From contig CM021312.1 in the NCBI GenBank assembly GCA_010645155.1, forward strand, positions 6,415,837 to 6,479,836: a DNA stretch of 64,000 nucleotides, in the 5' to 3' direction. Origin of the DNA: Tigriopus japonicus. Taxonomy: Eukaryota > Arthropoda > Copepoda > Harpacticoida > Harpacticidae. The stretch's first letter is position 1. The number at the start of each line of letters is the position of its first letter. Of this stretch, positions 10,240-21,595 are shown one piece after another. The notes under the pieces were generated by a model. That model did no database searches. It was not told the origin of the DNA and saw only the letters and a program-made list of their open reading frames with translations. The position numbers and the translations under genes were made by a program.

Positions 10240-13200
10240 ATGAGTGGAACAAATGGAACCAGCGTGGGCGAATGGGTCGATTTTTTCATGGGCGCCGGGA
10301 TTCCGGCTCGAGAATCGGCCCAATATGCGCAAAATTTCCACTCGAACCGGATTTCCATGGAAATGCTCCTGGATCTCAATAAAGTGAGACGGCTGTTTTT
10401 TGTGATTTATGGACCTTAATTTTACTCTAAGAAAGGGATAAGAACCAACTTTCCCCCGGATCAAAACAAGCGGGGTTGCGTCTGTAAACAATAATCACCG
10501 GACTCCATCAGCACTAACGTCACATTAACCAAATTTAATCCAAAAGTAACCTTACTTTAACCTAGTTTAAATCAAACCTAACGTATTTTAGGCCTAAAAG
10601 CTGTGACGTCACTTCTCATGGAGTCCGGTAATAAACGTTATTAGGGTTGCATCGAGTTCGTCATTTACATAACTTCAGAATATCTTTACCAGTCCTTGGA
10701 TTGGCCTGAACAATGAGAGAAATTTCAAAATGAAACCACTAATTTTAGAACAACCTATGTCTTCAAGTCCAAAAAAATCTGTGGATGGGTAAAATATTCG
10801 TTCAAGTCATAATAAAATGCTCTTGGACCAAAGTGCATAAGTGCGATTGGCACATTTACTAATTTTGAAGAGATCTACTGTTTCCTGTTAGGTAGCAAGA
10901 TTTTAGATTTTGGGATAATGATGAACATGTGGGAATAATTTTTAGGGTTGGACTAGGAATAAACGGATTGTGGAGTGAGGGATAAACAAAATGGATATGG
11001 GTTATTGTGTAAATTTCAACAAAATCAAGAAAAGTGACCTAAATTTTCAAGAACACGGTTAGAAACAACGTCGTCTGCCTCATTCCAACAAATATGATAT
11101 CAAAGTGTTATTCAACCAATTCAACATCGAGGATTAAGTATTTTTTTTGTTGATTATTCACTTATGGTGTGATAGATATGAGGCAAAAAGGTTTTGATAA
11201 TACTCACCGATTTAATATTTCTAGCTCATCACTGGAAGCTTCTTCAAGGGCTCGCCCAAAATGATGTTCTTGGTCCCTCCGTTTTAAATTAATATTCTGA
11301 ACACATCCGCATATAAAAATCTAGTTCATTTTGCCAAAAGTTTTGTTGTGATTGAATTATGTAAGTAAAATAAGAGCCAGGAACGGGTTATTATTACGGG
11401 TTGTTAATAATAACGGGATTTATTGTTTTTCGGGCACCCTCCTTCCTATCACATGTTTTCCCCCGCTTTTCAAACCATAGCATGACAGTTCCAAAAATAA
11501 AACAAATAACTTACTGTAAAAATTAAGAAAATAAGGGTTAAGAAATCAAGTGAAAACTTGAACATTTTCCGTAGATCAATAAACTAAACTGTTAACACCC
11601 CTAGATTAGGGTTGAATTGGATCACTAAAACACTTGTCAAATCTCTAATTAATGACCTGATCAATAGTCTAATGTAGCTATGATCCGGAGCCAAATAAAA
11701 CCTTTCCGACTCATGTACATCTGTTTTTCTTATGGTCTATTCTATGATCACAAAGATCACTGACTTACTCATGTCCAAAACGACTCAGGTATCAATCCCG
11801 TTCTCAGGAGTATCTCCGTGATATGGGCATCACAGTCTTGGGCGACATCATAGCCATTCTCAAACATGCCAAAGAAGTTCAAGGCAACATGACCTCACGT
11901 CGTGTCCTTCAGAGCTCATCTTCGGCGGTCTCTCGACCCGTTTTGGCCCCGCAGACCACTAAAACTCAACCAACTCAGCCTATGAATAATCCCCCTCGGG
12001 GAACTTTGGGTCATGGTGAAGACCACCACGAGGATCTGCCGACCCAAAGCAATTCTACGGTTTCGGCTCGTTTGGGTCCTCCGGCTGCTCGACGATTTGC
12101 CGAATTCAAGAGGGATAACGTGTTCAAACGTTTGGAAGATCTGCCGGAGAATCCGTCTGAGGTAGGTGACAAAGTTGGAACTGAAATACAGTAGGAAATC
12201 AAACGATTGTGGCAATTTCCCGTCCGAAGATTATGTAGGAATCAAGAGTAGCGTCAAGTAACGTGTTGAACACTTCTTTAAAGTTCTTGTCATATATGTT
12301 TGGAATTGAATAGGCAACATTTAGAATGATTGCAATATGCGAGACTTGTAAAGTAGCTTTGGCAAGCCTCAAAAAATTGCCAGTGAACCAGTCGCAAATG
12401 GCAACTGAAATGAAAAGAAAAACTAAACTGGCAAACAGGATTGAAAATAATGATTTAACACAGTCTTTTTCTATTATTGGCTGGTCTACAGGTCAAAAAA
12501 TTCGTCAGATTATTTGACTTACATTTCAAGTATGACTCGTAAGCAGTACGAGGTTCAACAACCATTTTGAATATTCCGGCAAATATTTGTCATTTTTTTT
12601 TTGATGATTTTTCAGTTTTAGTTGTTTACGAGCCTTAAGCGGAAATTTTTTAAACGAGTTCTTTAAGGTCTAATATTATTTAGGTTGAAAGTTTTTGTGC
12701 TTATGTTGTTTAGGTCGAAAATATTCTCCCGTTTTGTTTGAAAACTGTCTGCCGTCTCTCTTTTAGTTTATTTTGTGAAAATTGACACATAAAAGGATAC
12801 AAAGTTTTATTTTGCAACTCTGACTTTGCGTTCATTTCCATTTTGTAGCCCCACTAGAAGAGATTAGATCCCACGTAATAACGACATTCATATTAAATGT
12901 GTCCAACCAACTCACCAATTAGAGTTGACACATCTTGACAAGCCCAGAACATACTCTTAGTCATCCTCATATCTAGCATTAAAGATGTACGTACTACCTT
13001 TTCCCCAAGATGCCTTCATCTCGGTCGGTATCTATGCGACCCCCTGAAGACTCCACCACTCACAGATCCGTGTTCAAACGAGTGGATCAAGACCCATCTA
13101 AACCCAATCCTATCGAAGAAACTCGACCCAAGAAGAAGAAGTATATCATGGTTCGTACTTTACCCGACGGTTCTAAAATCCGCCAAGTTGTGTCTCCCGA

Positions 13201-16200
13201 TGATCCGATCCTCAATCGGGTTCAAGTAATGAAAAAGGTGTCAGTCCCAGCTTCACAACATATGGTTTCCACCACGAGATCCACGGTTTCACCGTCTGTG
13301 TCTTTATCTCAATCTACGTCATCTTCTCGAGAACCTTTGCGGAAGAAGCGTAAACCCATTTCTCCACCTAGAGATGACGATTCTAGTGGAAGTTCATTGA
13401 GGTCCTATCAAGTTCGTCGAGGTGATGAAGCGCCTTTGACCAAGAGGAAAAGCATCCATGAAAGGTAGGATGATGTTCCTGGAATAGTGTGAAGGAAAGA
13501 AGCTAATGAGAAATTAACGACAATTTGACATTTGTGCTTCGAAAATACCTAACAAACCAAGAAGCGCAAGAGGAGCTCTGGACCGCAAAAATTGGCTACA
13601 CAAGGGCAATTTTTATTAAGCTGATTTATCTGAAGCAATAGTTTCGAATGGATGAGTGTAATCGAACGAATTCAGCTGGGGATTCTGGGGCCAAAATCAC
13701 TAGGGATGGGTCAGAACTAGGTTCGGACATTTCATAGTTTAGTTTGTTACGTGAGGAAAGCATTCTTATTTTAATTGATTGTCAAAATGAAGAAGACGAG
13801 TTGGGCTCACGAATTTTGATTAAATTTTATGGAGGGTGAGTCTTGACTCCGACGCGTCCCTAGCCATTTTGGCCCCAGAATCCCCAGCTGATTTCGTGCG
13901 ATTACACTTATCCATTCTGTTTTGTCTGTCAAGGGCCCACCAAAAATCTTCCCGGGCCTGCATATGGGCCCAGGCCCATAGGTTGGCTTATTGACTATAG
14001 GTTTATAGCAGGGGTAGGCAACTGGTGGGCCGCGGCCCACATGTAGGCCCAAGGATTGTCTTTGATGTTCGTTGGTAATCGTTGATTTGTGGGCCCCTGA
14101 ACCTACCAACGTCTGTTTGATGGGCCCTTGTGAACGTGTAATCAAATTTGCTGGGCCTTGGCGCAAAAGTAGTTGCCGACCCCTTGTCTATAGGATCTTT
14201 CCTGCCTTATGCGGGGCTGGATTCATTTTAGGGACAAGAATTTTGGGTCAAACGAACGACACGACTCAAGTAGGGGAAGGAAGGAAAGGTGTACTTAATA
14301 ACTTTAAAAACAACTTTTCGTGGCTTTTAATCTTATTTTGCATTTTCTGGAGAACTAAGTATGAAAAACTTTGAAAATATCTGAAGTTTTATAACCAATA
14401 ACTTTTCCTCGCAATTTGCATCTAAATTAGCGAAAAGGTCGCCTGAAAGTATTTCCACCAACAAAATGTGTTGGGCCAAAGGATAGAACAAACCAACTTA
14501 ATTTAGCTCAACTAATTTAACCCAAAAAGTGGCGAATAGAGAATTTACCAAAGGTTAACATCCCTTTTTGTTTGCCTGCTGTGGTGGCAATTTGCTCTCC
14601 TATTTTCCGCTCTCTGTAAATGAACGGAAATATGATCAGATTTTAAATGTCACGAGTCGAACTCATGAAATATGGTCCAATAGAAGCAAGATTTAGGTTT
14701 AAAACGATGTTTGCAATCCTTCATGAATCAATTAGCACTAATTAGGAGATGAATTGAGTTATTCTGTTGTTGTAGTTTGCGCCCATTTTTCCTTTTATTC
14801 TTGCTGATTGTGGAGCATTCACATGCTCACATTGGAGCTGACAACCTGGAAGGCCTTTGTTTTGAATAAGATAAATTTATCAACAGTGGTAAAATAATGT
14901 TCATCAAAGCTACCTTCAAAGTTATGCTTACTTTGGACTAGTGATGGACCGAAAGGGCTCATAACCGAAACCGAAAGTTTCGCCCGAAAGAGGGCTTAAC
15001 CGAAACCGAAACTGAAAGCAGCTGACTACAAAATTGTATAAATGCAAAATCCACCTTAAAAATTAAATTGCTCATGTGTTTGCTGTTGGGTAGTCGCAAA
15101 TTTTGAAAATCGTGAAACTTGAATTTCAGTGGCGTTTGGACGAAATTTTTTTTCGATTCCGTTGTCAAACTCCGTCCTTATTAGTGCATGTCTGCTTTCG
15201 GTGTCGGTAGGCATAACCGAAACCGAAACCGAAATTTCGGCCAAAATTTCGGCCGTAGTTTCGGCCGAAAGCGCTTTCGGTCCAACACTAATATGGACCT
15301 TGGGGAGTGCTTGAGCTTTTACACCAATAAATCCTCCCAATAAATTGGTCGCCTGTTTTTTGTGGTAAAAACTACAACAACGAACTGAATAAATGGAGGC
15401 AATGTGGAGATAAAAAATGTGAATATTTAAAATGAACTTTAGGACACAATATTTTAAAAAACTTAACGCCATGACATGGTTCATCTAAGAATGTTTTTTT
15501 TAACTTAATGAGGAGCTGAATTTGCCCAACCAAAAGAAGCAAAATGGTTTAATCATTGACAAAATATGAATTATTCTTGCTCATTACTGGGCACCGATAA
15601 CATAAAAGTCCAGATCTGTAATACATCATTAGATTAGATCCAACATAAAATGTATTGTCAGTGCTTTTAAAGTTAGTGATACAATTGTTATTATTTGCAA
15701 CTTTACATTTTTACAAATGAAGTGAAGCATCAAAGGTAGTTTGAAGATTGATTGAAAAAAAACATTTAGTTTTCTTTGATAAATATATTTTGTTTGGTCA
15801 CGCCTAATTTCGGAGTCACTTTTGAATTGGCTGAGAATGACCAGTGTTAATTTTCATTGATAAGTTTTTATGATTGAAAATGTCACAATATTGGATTTTT
15901 TATATTTGTGGATTTAACAATATTTTGGATTTAACTAGTCCTATGCTGAAGACTGCAAGAGATGAAATTATAGGCGAAGAAAACAAATTCAAATACGTAG
16001 TTCGAAAAGCGTAACGACTAACAAAATTACAGGCCTGAAGCCCACCTTTGTTAGTACTTGTCGTTGGAGACGCTTCTGGAAATACTTTAGAGACATGAAG
16101 ACCCTTTATGAGAAAATGAAATTGTACCAAATATTTCCTTGATGGGGATATATTTAGAAGAATGACAGAGTGTTCAGAATATTTGGGTGTGACGTAGAAT

Positions 16201-19200
16201 TGTAAATGTTTGTTTCAATATGCTTTTGTGACACCGTGTGTCATCTGCATATCGTTAACAATTAAGCTCCACGGAAAATACGTGTGGATTATTTTCCCTC
16301 TTGATACGGTAATTTGTGACAGGTTTCCACGGTTTATGGTGGGCGTAGACATTGAATCATTTTTAAAACAATTCCAGAGTATGTGTTTTCTCTTACACTT
16401 GAGCTCCCAGTCATGCGTTTATTGTATTTTGGACGAAACCTTTTATTATTTATTGTTTAGACCTATAGAGTGGAGATACAAAAGCAGGCCGGTCGTGAAA
16501 TTTCATTGTGGGCAGCAAGGGCTAAAGAAGCTCATGGGAAAGAAGCGTCGTCACAATCAAGTTGTTTGGCTTTTTTGAAACTTCAAATGTTTGCCGTTGT
16601 TGTCGCCACCATCAATCAGGAAGTTCAAGTTAAAACGAAAGTCAAATTTGCCATCAATTTACGCAGATCATGCCAGTAAAGATGAATCCAGTCATTGGAC
16701 CACAAAATAAGGCGGATTCAAGCACTTTCGTAGATATTTTTCGGTCAAAGGCTCCTTTTTGCCGTTTTTTTCTCTTGTACTTCCTGGTTTGTTTGGCTTT
16801 TTTAAAGCTTCATGATAAAGCCACTGTCACTAGTATTCTGACGACGCTTCTTTGACATGAGCTTCTGTAGCAAGGGCCATTTATCATCAGCGACTAGTTG
16901 AAACTTGCCCTAATAAGTCCGATGCACTGACGTTTGTTCTACGATCTTCCACTTGCATGGGCAAGTTTTAATGATATTCTTCCGAAATATTTGCTTTTTC
17001 ATGCAACTTTTGGGCAACTTTGGCCAATATCAGCTGCAAACAAGGCAGATAAAATGACAATAGCCTCTCTATACTCCTCAAAGGTTTGGACAACTCAAGC
17101 ACTCCCTAGGGTGCTTAAAGAGTGTGTCATAAGTTACAAAATGGATAGAGATAGTTGAGCAAAAAATCCTTCAACCCTAGTTTTGTACTATTTGTCTGTT
17201 GTCGAAATTAGGAAGCGTGCTCTGTCGCATGTAGCTTGTAAAAACCATTCGAAAACGAGAACTAATTCTGTTAAATTGGATCACATTGGTGGACTTTGCA
17301 ATGAATATTTCCGTGAGATCACCAAGAACGTTTTAAGTGTTAATTTAGGCATTGTGCAATAAAATTGGGAAGTTGTTATTTGTTCAACACCCTGTGAAGA
17401 TAATGAAAAAATGCCTGTTTTTGAGCCTTATGCGTATGTTTGTTAGGAAACGTCGCTAATCCAATTTAGCATGGCCTGTCCCATAGCTTCATATTTCATT
17501 CCACACATCTCCTAATTTCTGAATGTTTAAGTGCATCAAATTTTGCTATGATCAAAAACTGACCGCATGGTCCAAGTGACCTCAGGATCCATTTTTGCTC
17601 TCTTTGTCATACCTTGACGTAATCTCTCGTTGAGGAAAAGGTCAAGTGAAAGTGCTTCTTTCTAACATCAAGATCTCATTCTTGACACCCCTTTGCAGTG
17701 GGTTTTTTACCTCATCCACATTGGATCATAATGGAACCCCTTTTATAGCATGGGTCGGCAATAAGTTTGACAGGGCCCAACACACAAGGACTGGTGTTCG
17801 TACTGGTGCTCGAAGTGCCCTAACATAAAAGAGTACGGTCATAAAGTGCGCCATCTTGTGCATTTCATGGAGCAATAGCTCACACTTCCCATGATAAACA
17901 TATATTTGAAGAGAGTAAGGGCCGTTCATCACTTTGGGACAAACTTATCTACCTCAACTATTGCTTGGATTTTGCTAAAAGACCTGCAATATTTTTTGGT
18001 TAAATTGATAGGTAAACTCCCTTTAATATTGGCATGAATAGCTTTACTATTGAAAAATAATTTAGGTAAGATCCATGCCAAAGTTCATCTTAAAACACTA
18101 ACTTCTTTTAGAAGTCCCTCCATCAATATCTAAAGCACTTTAGTTTGCCCTCAATTGGTGTATGACCGTTGCTTTCTTCAAAATAGTGTGTCATGGGAAG
18201 TGCGAGCAATTGCCGCATGAAATCCACTAGATGGCGCACTTTATGACCGTATTCTTGTGACTGCACCTTCACATAAAGACGAGCGATATCAGTTTTTTAC
18301 TAACTGACTGTTTGATGGAATGATAAGATCAAACTAGAAGACATTGCCTCCCACCCACACTTTCTTGTTGAAAAGGAAGTAAAATTCAATCTGGCCTCCC
18401 AATTAATGCATAATTTCCTGATGGGCTTTTAACTTTTTCTTGGGTCACAATCAAAACACTTACTGGGTCACATCATATGTACATGAAGATATGCTCAAAA
18501 ATACCTTTTTCGGAGCCCTACTCTTCAACTATTGGATTGTTGGGTGCTAGGGTCGGCTGATCCTCGCCCGGCCAGCAAAGCCAGCCATCACATCATCCAT
18601 TTTTTCCGATAAGCATTCTTTTGTCCGGTATCAGATTGGTTCTCCATCTGTGGTGTGTGAATTAGCGTCTAAAAGTTTCCTGGAGAAAGGTCGGGGAGGA
18701 ATGTCGAACCTGGGACCTCTCTCATACAGGAAACTGCGCTATCCACAACACCACGTCTCCTTAAAATGGATTTCTCCCGACAGCTTCAATCCGACCCCCA
18801 ACAGGATTCGAACCTACGCCGTCTGGGGAAGACTAAAACTAAAAGCACTTACACTCGGCACTTTTATGAACGCGCTAGTACGCATGGCCACTCAGGCTTC
18901 CTATTATTGGAATATTACTTTAACCCTTAGATTTCATTACATCTCATGACATCTGAAACTGATAAATAAAGTGCGAAATAGGTTTAGGAGTGTCGAGTAA
19001 AATCACTCAAGAGTTGATGAGATGTCAAAAATGTTTTAACTAGCATTTGAACCAAAGATTTCTTTGTGCTTAAAATCAGGCTAAGTCTAATCCATCCTCA
19101 TTTGAGAAAAAGCGTTATTTTCGGGGCCTCTAAATGTTTTTTGCTCAATAAACAGGTTTAAAATGTTATTAAGCCTGAGAAATGATGGCCCAAAAGTTTT

Positions 19201-19980
19201 TCTTTAATCTTAGGAAGATATTTATGGTAACAAATTCGGGGAAAAAAATATTCCTAAGACATTGACGGCCCCTTAAACAATAAGAACACCGGAGCATTCT
19301 ATTAATGTGCAAACAATTAAAAGATAACAAATTCTCAAATTCAATATTCGTGACAAGAAAAGCTATGTCTGCACATGACCATGTCAATACTTATTTTTAA
19401 GATGTCATTTTTTATCACAATTCCTGCGTCTGCCTTTTGTCTAACATATTTTTATCGGTTATAAAAATGAGTCCCAAAAGGAGTTAAATGTTTATTGCAA
19501 CATTTTTTGGGTCCGACTGAAATCTCTTTCAAAAGATTTTGACTTCCCAAAAAAATGAAAGTCGTTTTGAAATGTTATGCTCAAATGGAAAAATCAAATC
19601 AAAGAACTTGTCAAACCTTTCATAAAGACCAGAGGCTAGTTTTTTAAGACGCAAAGATCGTACTTTAGTACTGTAAGTTCGATCTGGAGATCGATCTTTG
19701 CGCTTAAAAAACTAGCCTCAGCTGATTAATTTATCTGAAGTTAAACTCTCAACCAATGTTCATACCCATAAAACTTCTAATTCAACTTGTAATTGATTCT
19801 ATTTCATTCAGATTGGATGGTGGATCACGACTTCGACTTGAACCCCCTCGTCAATCTGAGTCACATCGGGCTTCATTCACCCAACATCCGAAAAGGCCAG
19901 ATCAAGGATCTTCGCGAATGTATAGTGACGATTACAGAAATACTATGTCTCACAGAATCGGTCGCAAGAGAAGTTTGTAA
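10240..19980 (+). CDS. C19orf47-like SAM-domain protein, four coding exons
   Basis: Coding exons are 10240-10383, 11808-12161, 13010-13464 and 19812-19980. All junctions have GT and AG ends and preserve phase (0, 0, 2), giving about 373 residues. Residues 8-75 (SVGEWVDFFMGAGIP, then MLLDLNKEYLRDMG, then VLGDIIAILKHAK) match the N-terminal SAM-like domain of vertebrate C19orf47, including the LLDLNK stretch spanning the first junction. The rest is Ser/Pro/Lys/Arg-rich and probably disordered. It keeps a VFKR(L/V) motif twice, and ends in a basic tail RIGRKRSL. Function in the family is poorly known; a nuclear location is inferred from the basic tracts. The ATG at 10240 is chosen because it opens the conserved segment. 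Introns 1 and 3 are loaded with MITEs and foldbacks. An ATTAAA lies about 16 bases after the stop. Confidence 0.85.
10497..10629. repeat. Small MITE with 12-bp terminal inverted repeats
   Basis: ACCGGACTCCAT at 10497-10508 is the exact reverse complement of ATGGAGTCCGGT at 10618-10629. The 133-bp interval is non-coding and sits in intron 1 of the C19orf47-like gene. A target duplication is not clear (AATAA-like sequence on both sides). Confidence 0.65.
13646..13917. repeat. Foldback element with ~70-bp arms
   Basis: The left arm starts GAATGGATGAGTGTAATCG at 13646 and runs through AGCTGGGGATTCTGGGGCC. The right arm ends at 13917 and is its reverse complement with a few mismatches (GGCCCCAGAATCCCCAGCT is exact). 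The arms enclose about 130 bases. It has no coding capacity and lies in intron 3 of the C19orf47-like gene. Confidence 0.85.
14009..14185. mobile_element. hAT-type MITE (CAGGGGTnGGCAAC ends), copy 1
   Basis: It begins CAGGGGTAGGCAACTGGTGG and ends GTTGCCGACCCCTT, so the termini are inverted repeats. It is flanked by GTTTATAG at 14001-14008 and GTCTATAG at 14186-14193, an 8-bp target duplication with one mismatch. A related copy is at 28551-28777; both are rich in GGGCC or GGCCC and share CCCCTGAACCTACCAACGT. It is too short to encode anything. Confidence 0.82.
14941..15288. mobile_element. TA-flanked MITE with GTGATGGACCGAAAG ends, copy 1
   Basis: The left end is GTGATGGACCGAAAGGGC preceded by TA. 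The right end is CTTTCGGTCCAACAC followed by TA. The interior has repeated CCGAAACCGAAA and TTTCGGCC blocks in inverted arrangement. A second copy with the same ends lies at 59885-60148. TA flanks fit a Tc1/mariner-type target, but no transposase is present. Confidence 0.75.
15290..17828. other. Intron 3 sequence without recognisable features
   Basis: This is part of the 6.3-kb last intron of the C19orf47-like gene. Open frames here are short and share no known domain. A GTTTGGCTTTTTT-containing segment occurs near 16566 and again near 16794, a weak direct repeat. Nothing else is supported. Confidence 0.4.
17829..18255. repeat. Foldback (inverted-repeat) element, copy 2
   Basis: The left end AAGAGTACGGTCATAAAGTG at about 17829 is mirrored by CACTTTATGACCGTATTCTT ending near 18255. 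The arms extend inward for over 100 bases and include the CTTCCCATGATAAAC / GTGTCATGGGAAG pairing. This is the more complete relative of the element at 903-1247. Confidence 0.85.
18640..18885 (-). repeat. tRNA-derived SINE-like sequence with two B boxes
   Basis: On the - strand two Pol III-type B boxes occur in tandem: AGGTTCGAATCCT (near 18805) and CAGGTTCGACATTCC (near 18700). The first is preceded by GCCGAGTGTAAG and a Ser/Leu-tRNA-like variable region. The second follows GTGGATAGCGCAGTTTCCTG, which looks like an A box. Neither folds by eye into a clean functional tRNA with paired acceptor stems. A dimeric tRNA-derived SINE or a pair of tRNA pseudogenes is the likeliest reading. Confidence 0.55.
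19632..19719. repeat. 88-bp near-perfect hairpin
   Basis: GAGGCTAGTTTTTTAAG at 19632 is the exact reverse complement of CTTAAAAAACTAGCCTC ending at 19719. Pairing resumes after one mismatch through CGCAAAGATCG / CGATCTTTGCG, giving about 28 paired bases with one mismatch around a 30-base loop. It lies about 92 bases before the acceptor of the last C19orf47-like exon, so it would be in the pre-mRNA. It could be a tiny foldback transposon or a transcribed hairpin. Confidence 0.85.
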
Positions 19981-21595
19981 ATCGCTGAATGAGCATTAAA
20001 GATTATACCTTATGAATGAATGTGTCCATGAGTGTTCGCGTCGATGAATGGCAATGATAAATTCGAAACAAGGCCAAGAAAGGCTTAAGGCGTCTTGGAA
20101 AGTATTTTATGGAGACTACTTAACTAAAAGAGGTGGTTCAATTGAGAGAGATGATTTATTTCCTTTGAGTTAAGCAAAGAGCAGGGCTTCAGTGGTCCAT
20201 GTTTCTTCTATTGTAGGAATGGGTGGTATGGTTAAAAATGTCCTATTGGCTTATTTGCGTTTTGAGGGGGCGTTGTATGAGAAATGGGAAGAAACGTCCA
20301 AATGTTGGGCGGAACTTAGTTGACTAGTTATCCAGGTACCTCATTTCGCTGTTAAGTGCTTCTTGGCCTCAAATCCTCGTAGGCATTTGGCATTTTCTGT
20401 TTCTCTAACACAACTTGGGGGACACTGCGTTACAATTTTGAGAGTCACATACAGAATCATTTCTTCCTTTTTAAATTTCTTCTTTCGGCGCATTGACAAA
20501 AATGTAAGAGCTCATCGGTATTTAGACATTGGGTCTCAAAATGACTCAGCAAAAATCAAACGTTTTTTTTTTTGTTTTGTCGAAATTCAAACTGTTCCCA
20601 TAAGTTTGAAAATGACCATGTAGGTCAATTATGGCTCAAAATACAGGGTCGGATGGTCTAAACTAAGGTTCTTTGTAAATAAACTGCATCGATGACGTTA
20701 CATGATTTGCAACATCTGATTGGCTCATCCACTTTTTGGCGCCCTTTTCAACATTTCCAAACAGACTCAACCCTCATCAAGCTTTCACTTAATCCAATGC
20801 CTGAACACCTTACTATGAAGCACATATTTTGTGTTTTTTCTAGAGCCCAACTTAATGTGATGTTAAATGGCTTGATGCTTCCAACTTATATTTTTCCTTG
20901 GAGTTTTGAGGATTCTAAATTTGGCACGCCGATCCTGTTAGGAGGATTTAGAGTGAGATCGGTAGAAGCTCATTAAATGCTACTCCCGCCTGAACCTTTT
21001 TAACATGGTCACAAGTACTAAAACCAACTAAAAAAGTCGGATATCAATTGCAACTCCGGTGACATGATTAAGTAATGAAAGAAAATGCTCAAATTTTTCT
21101 ATTAGTTGCCCACAGATATTGCTCAAAACTTTGCCCACTTCAGTTTTGAGCATTGATAACAAACCATTTACAACTTCAAACATACATTTTTATCGTCAAA
21201 TTTCAGATGATTATTATTGAAACAAAACGTGTTCAATTGGAAAGTCGAGTACGGCACCTTCTGAAATATTAAATATGGAACATTTTTGAATATTCAAACA
21301 ACTAACTTATTGAGAGATCGTGAGAACTTTCCGATTGGAATGAGAAGTTCTAAAATTAGGTTTGAAAGAATTATCACATTGTGTTTGTGAAAGTTTTGCT
21401 CCGTAATCCTGGTGCACATCCTGCTTTTTTTTTCAAGTTCCGACTCAAGCGTAACGAATTTTTGTGTTAACGTTAATGAAATGAAAGGCCACAATGTGAA
21501 AGGGACTTGAAGGTTTTTTACTCATCACTTCAAGACTAAGGGGTTCTCATGACAGCTATGATGGAAAATGTCTCATAAATAGTTGAGCAAATTCC
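19981..21595. other. Intergenic, nothing recognised
   Basis: Sequence between the C19orf47-like stop and the secreted-protein gene. Several short open frames (for example 20363-20623 and 20692-20976) show no domain and no splice partners. Confidence 0.4.
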
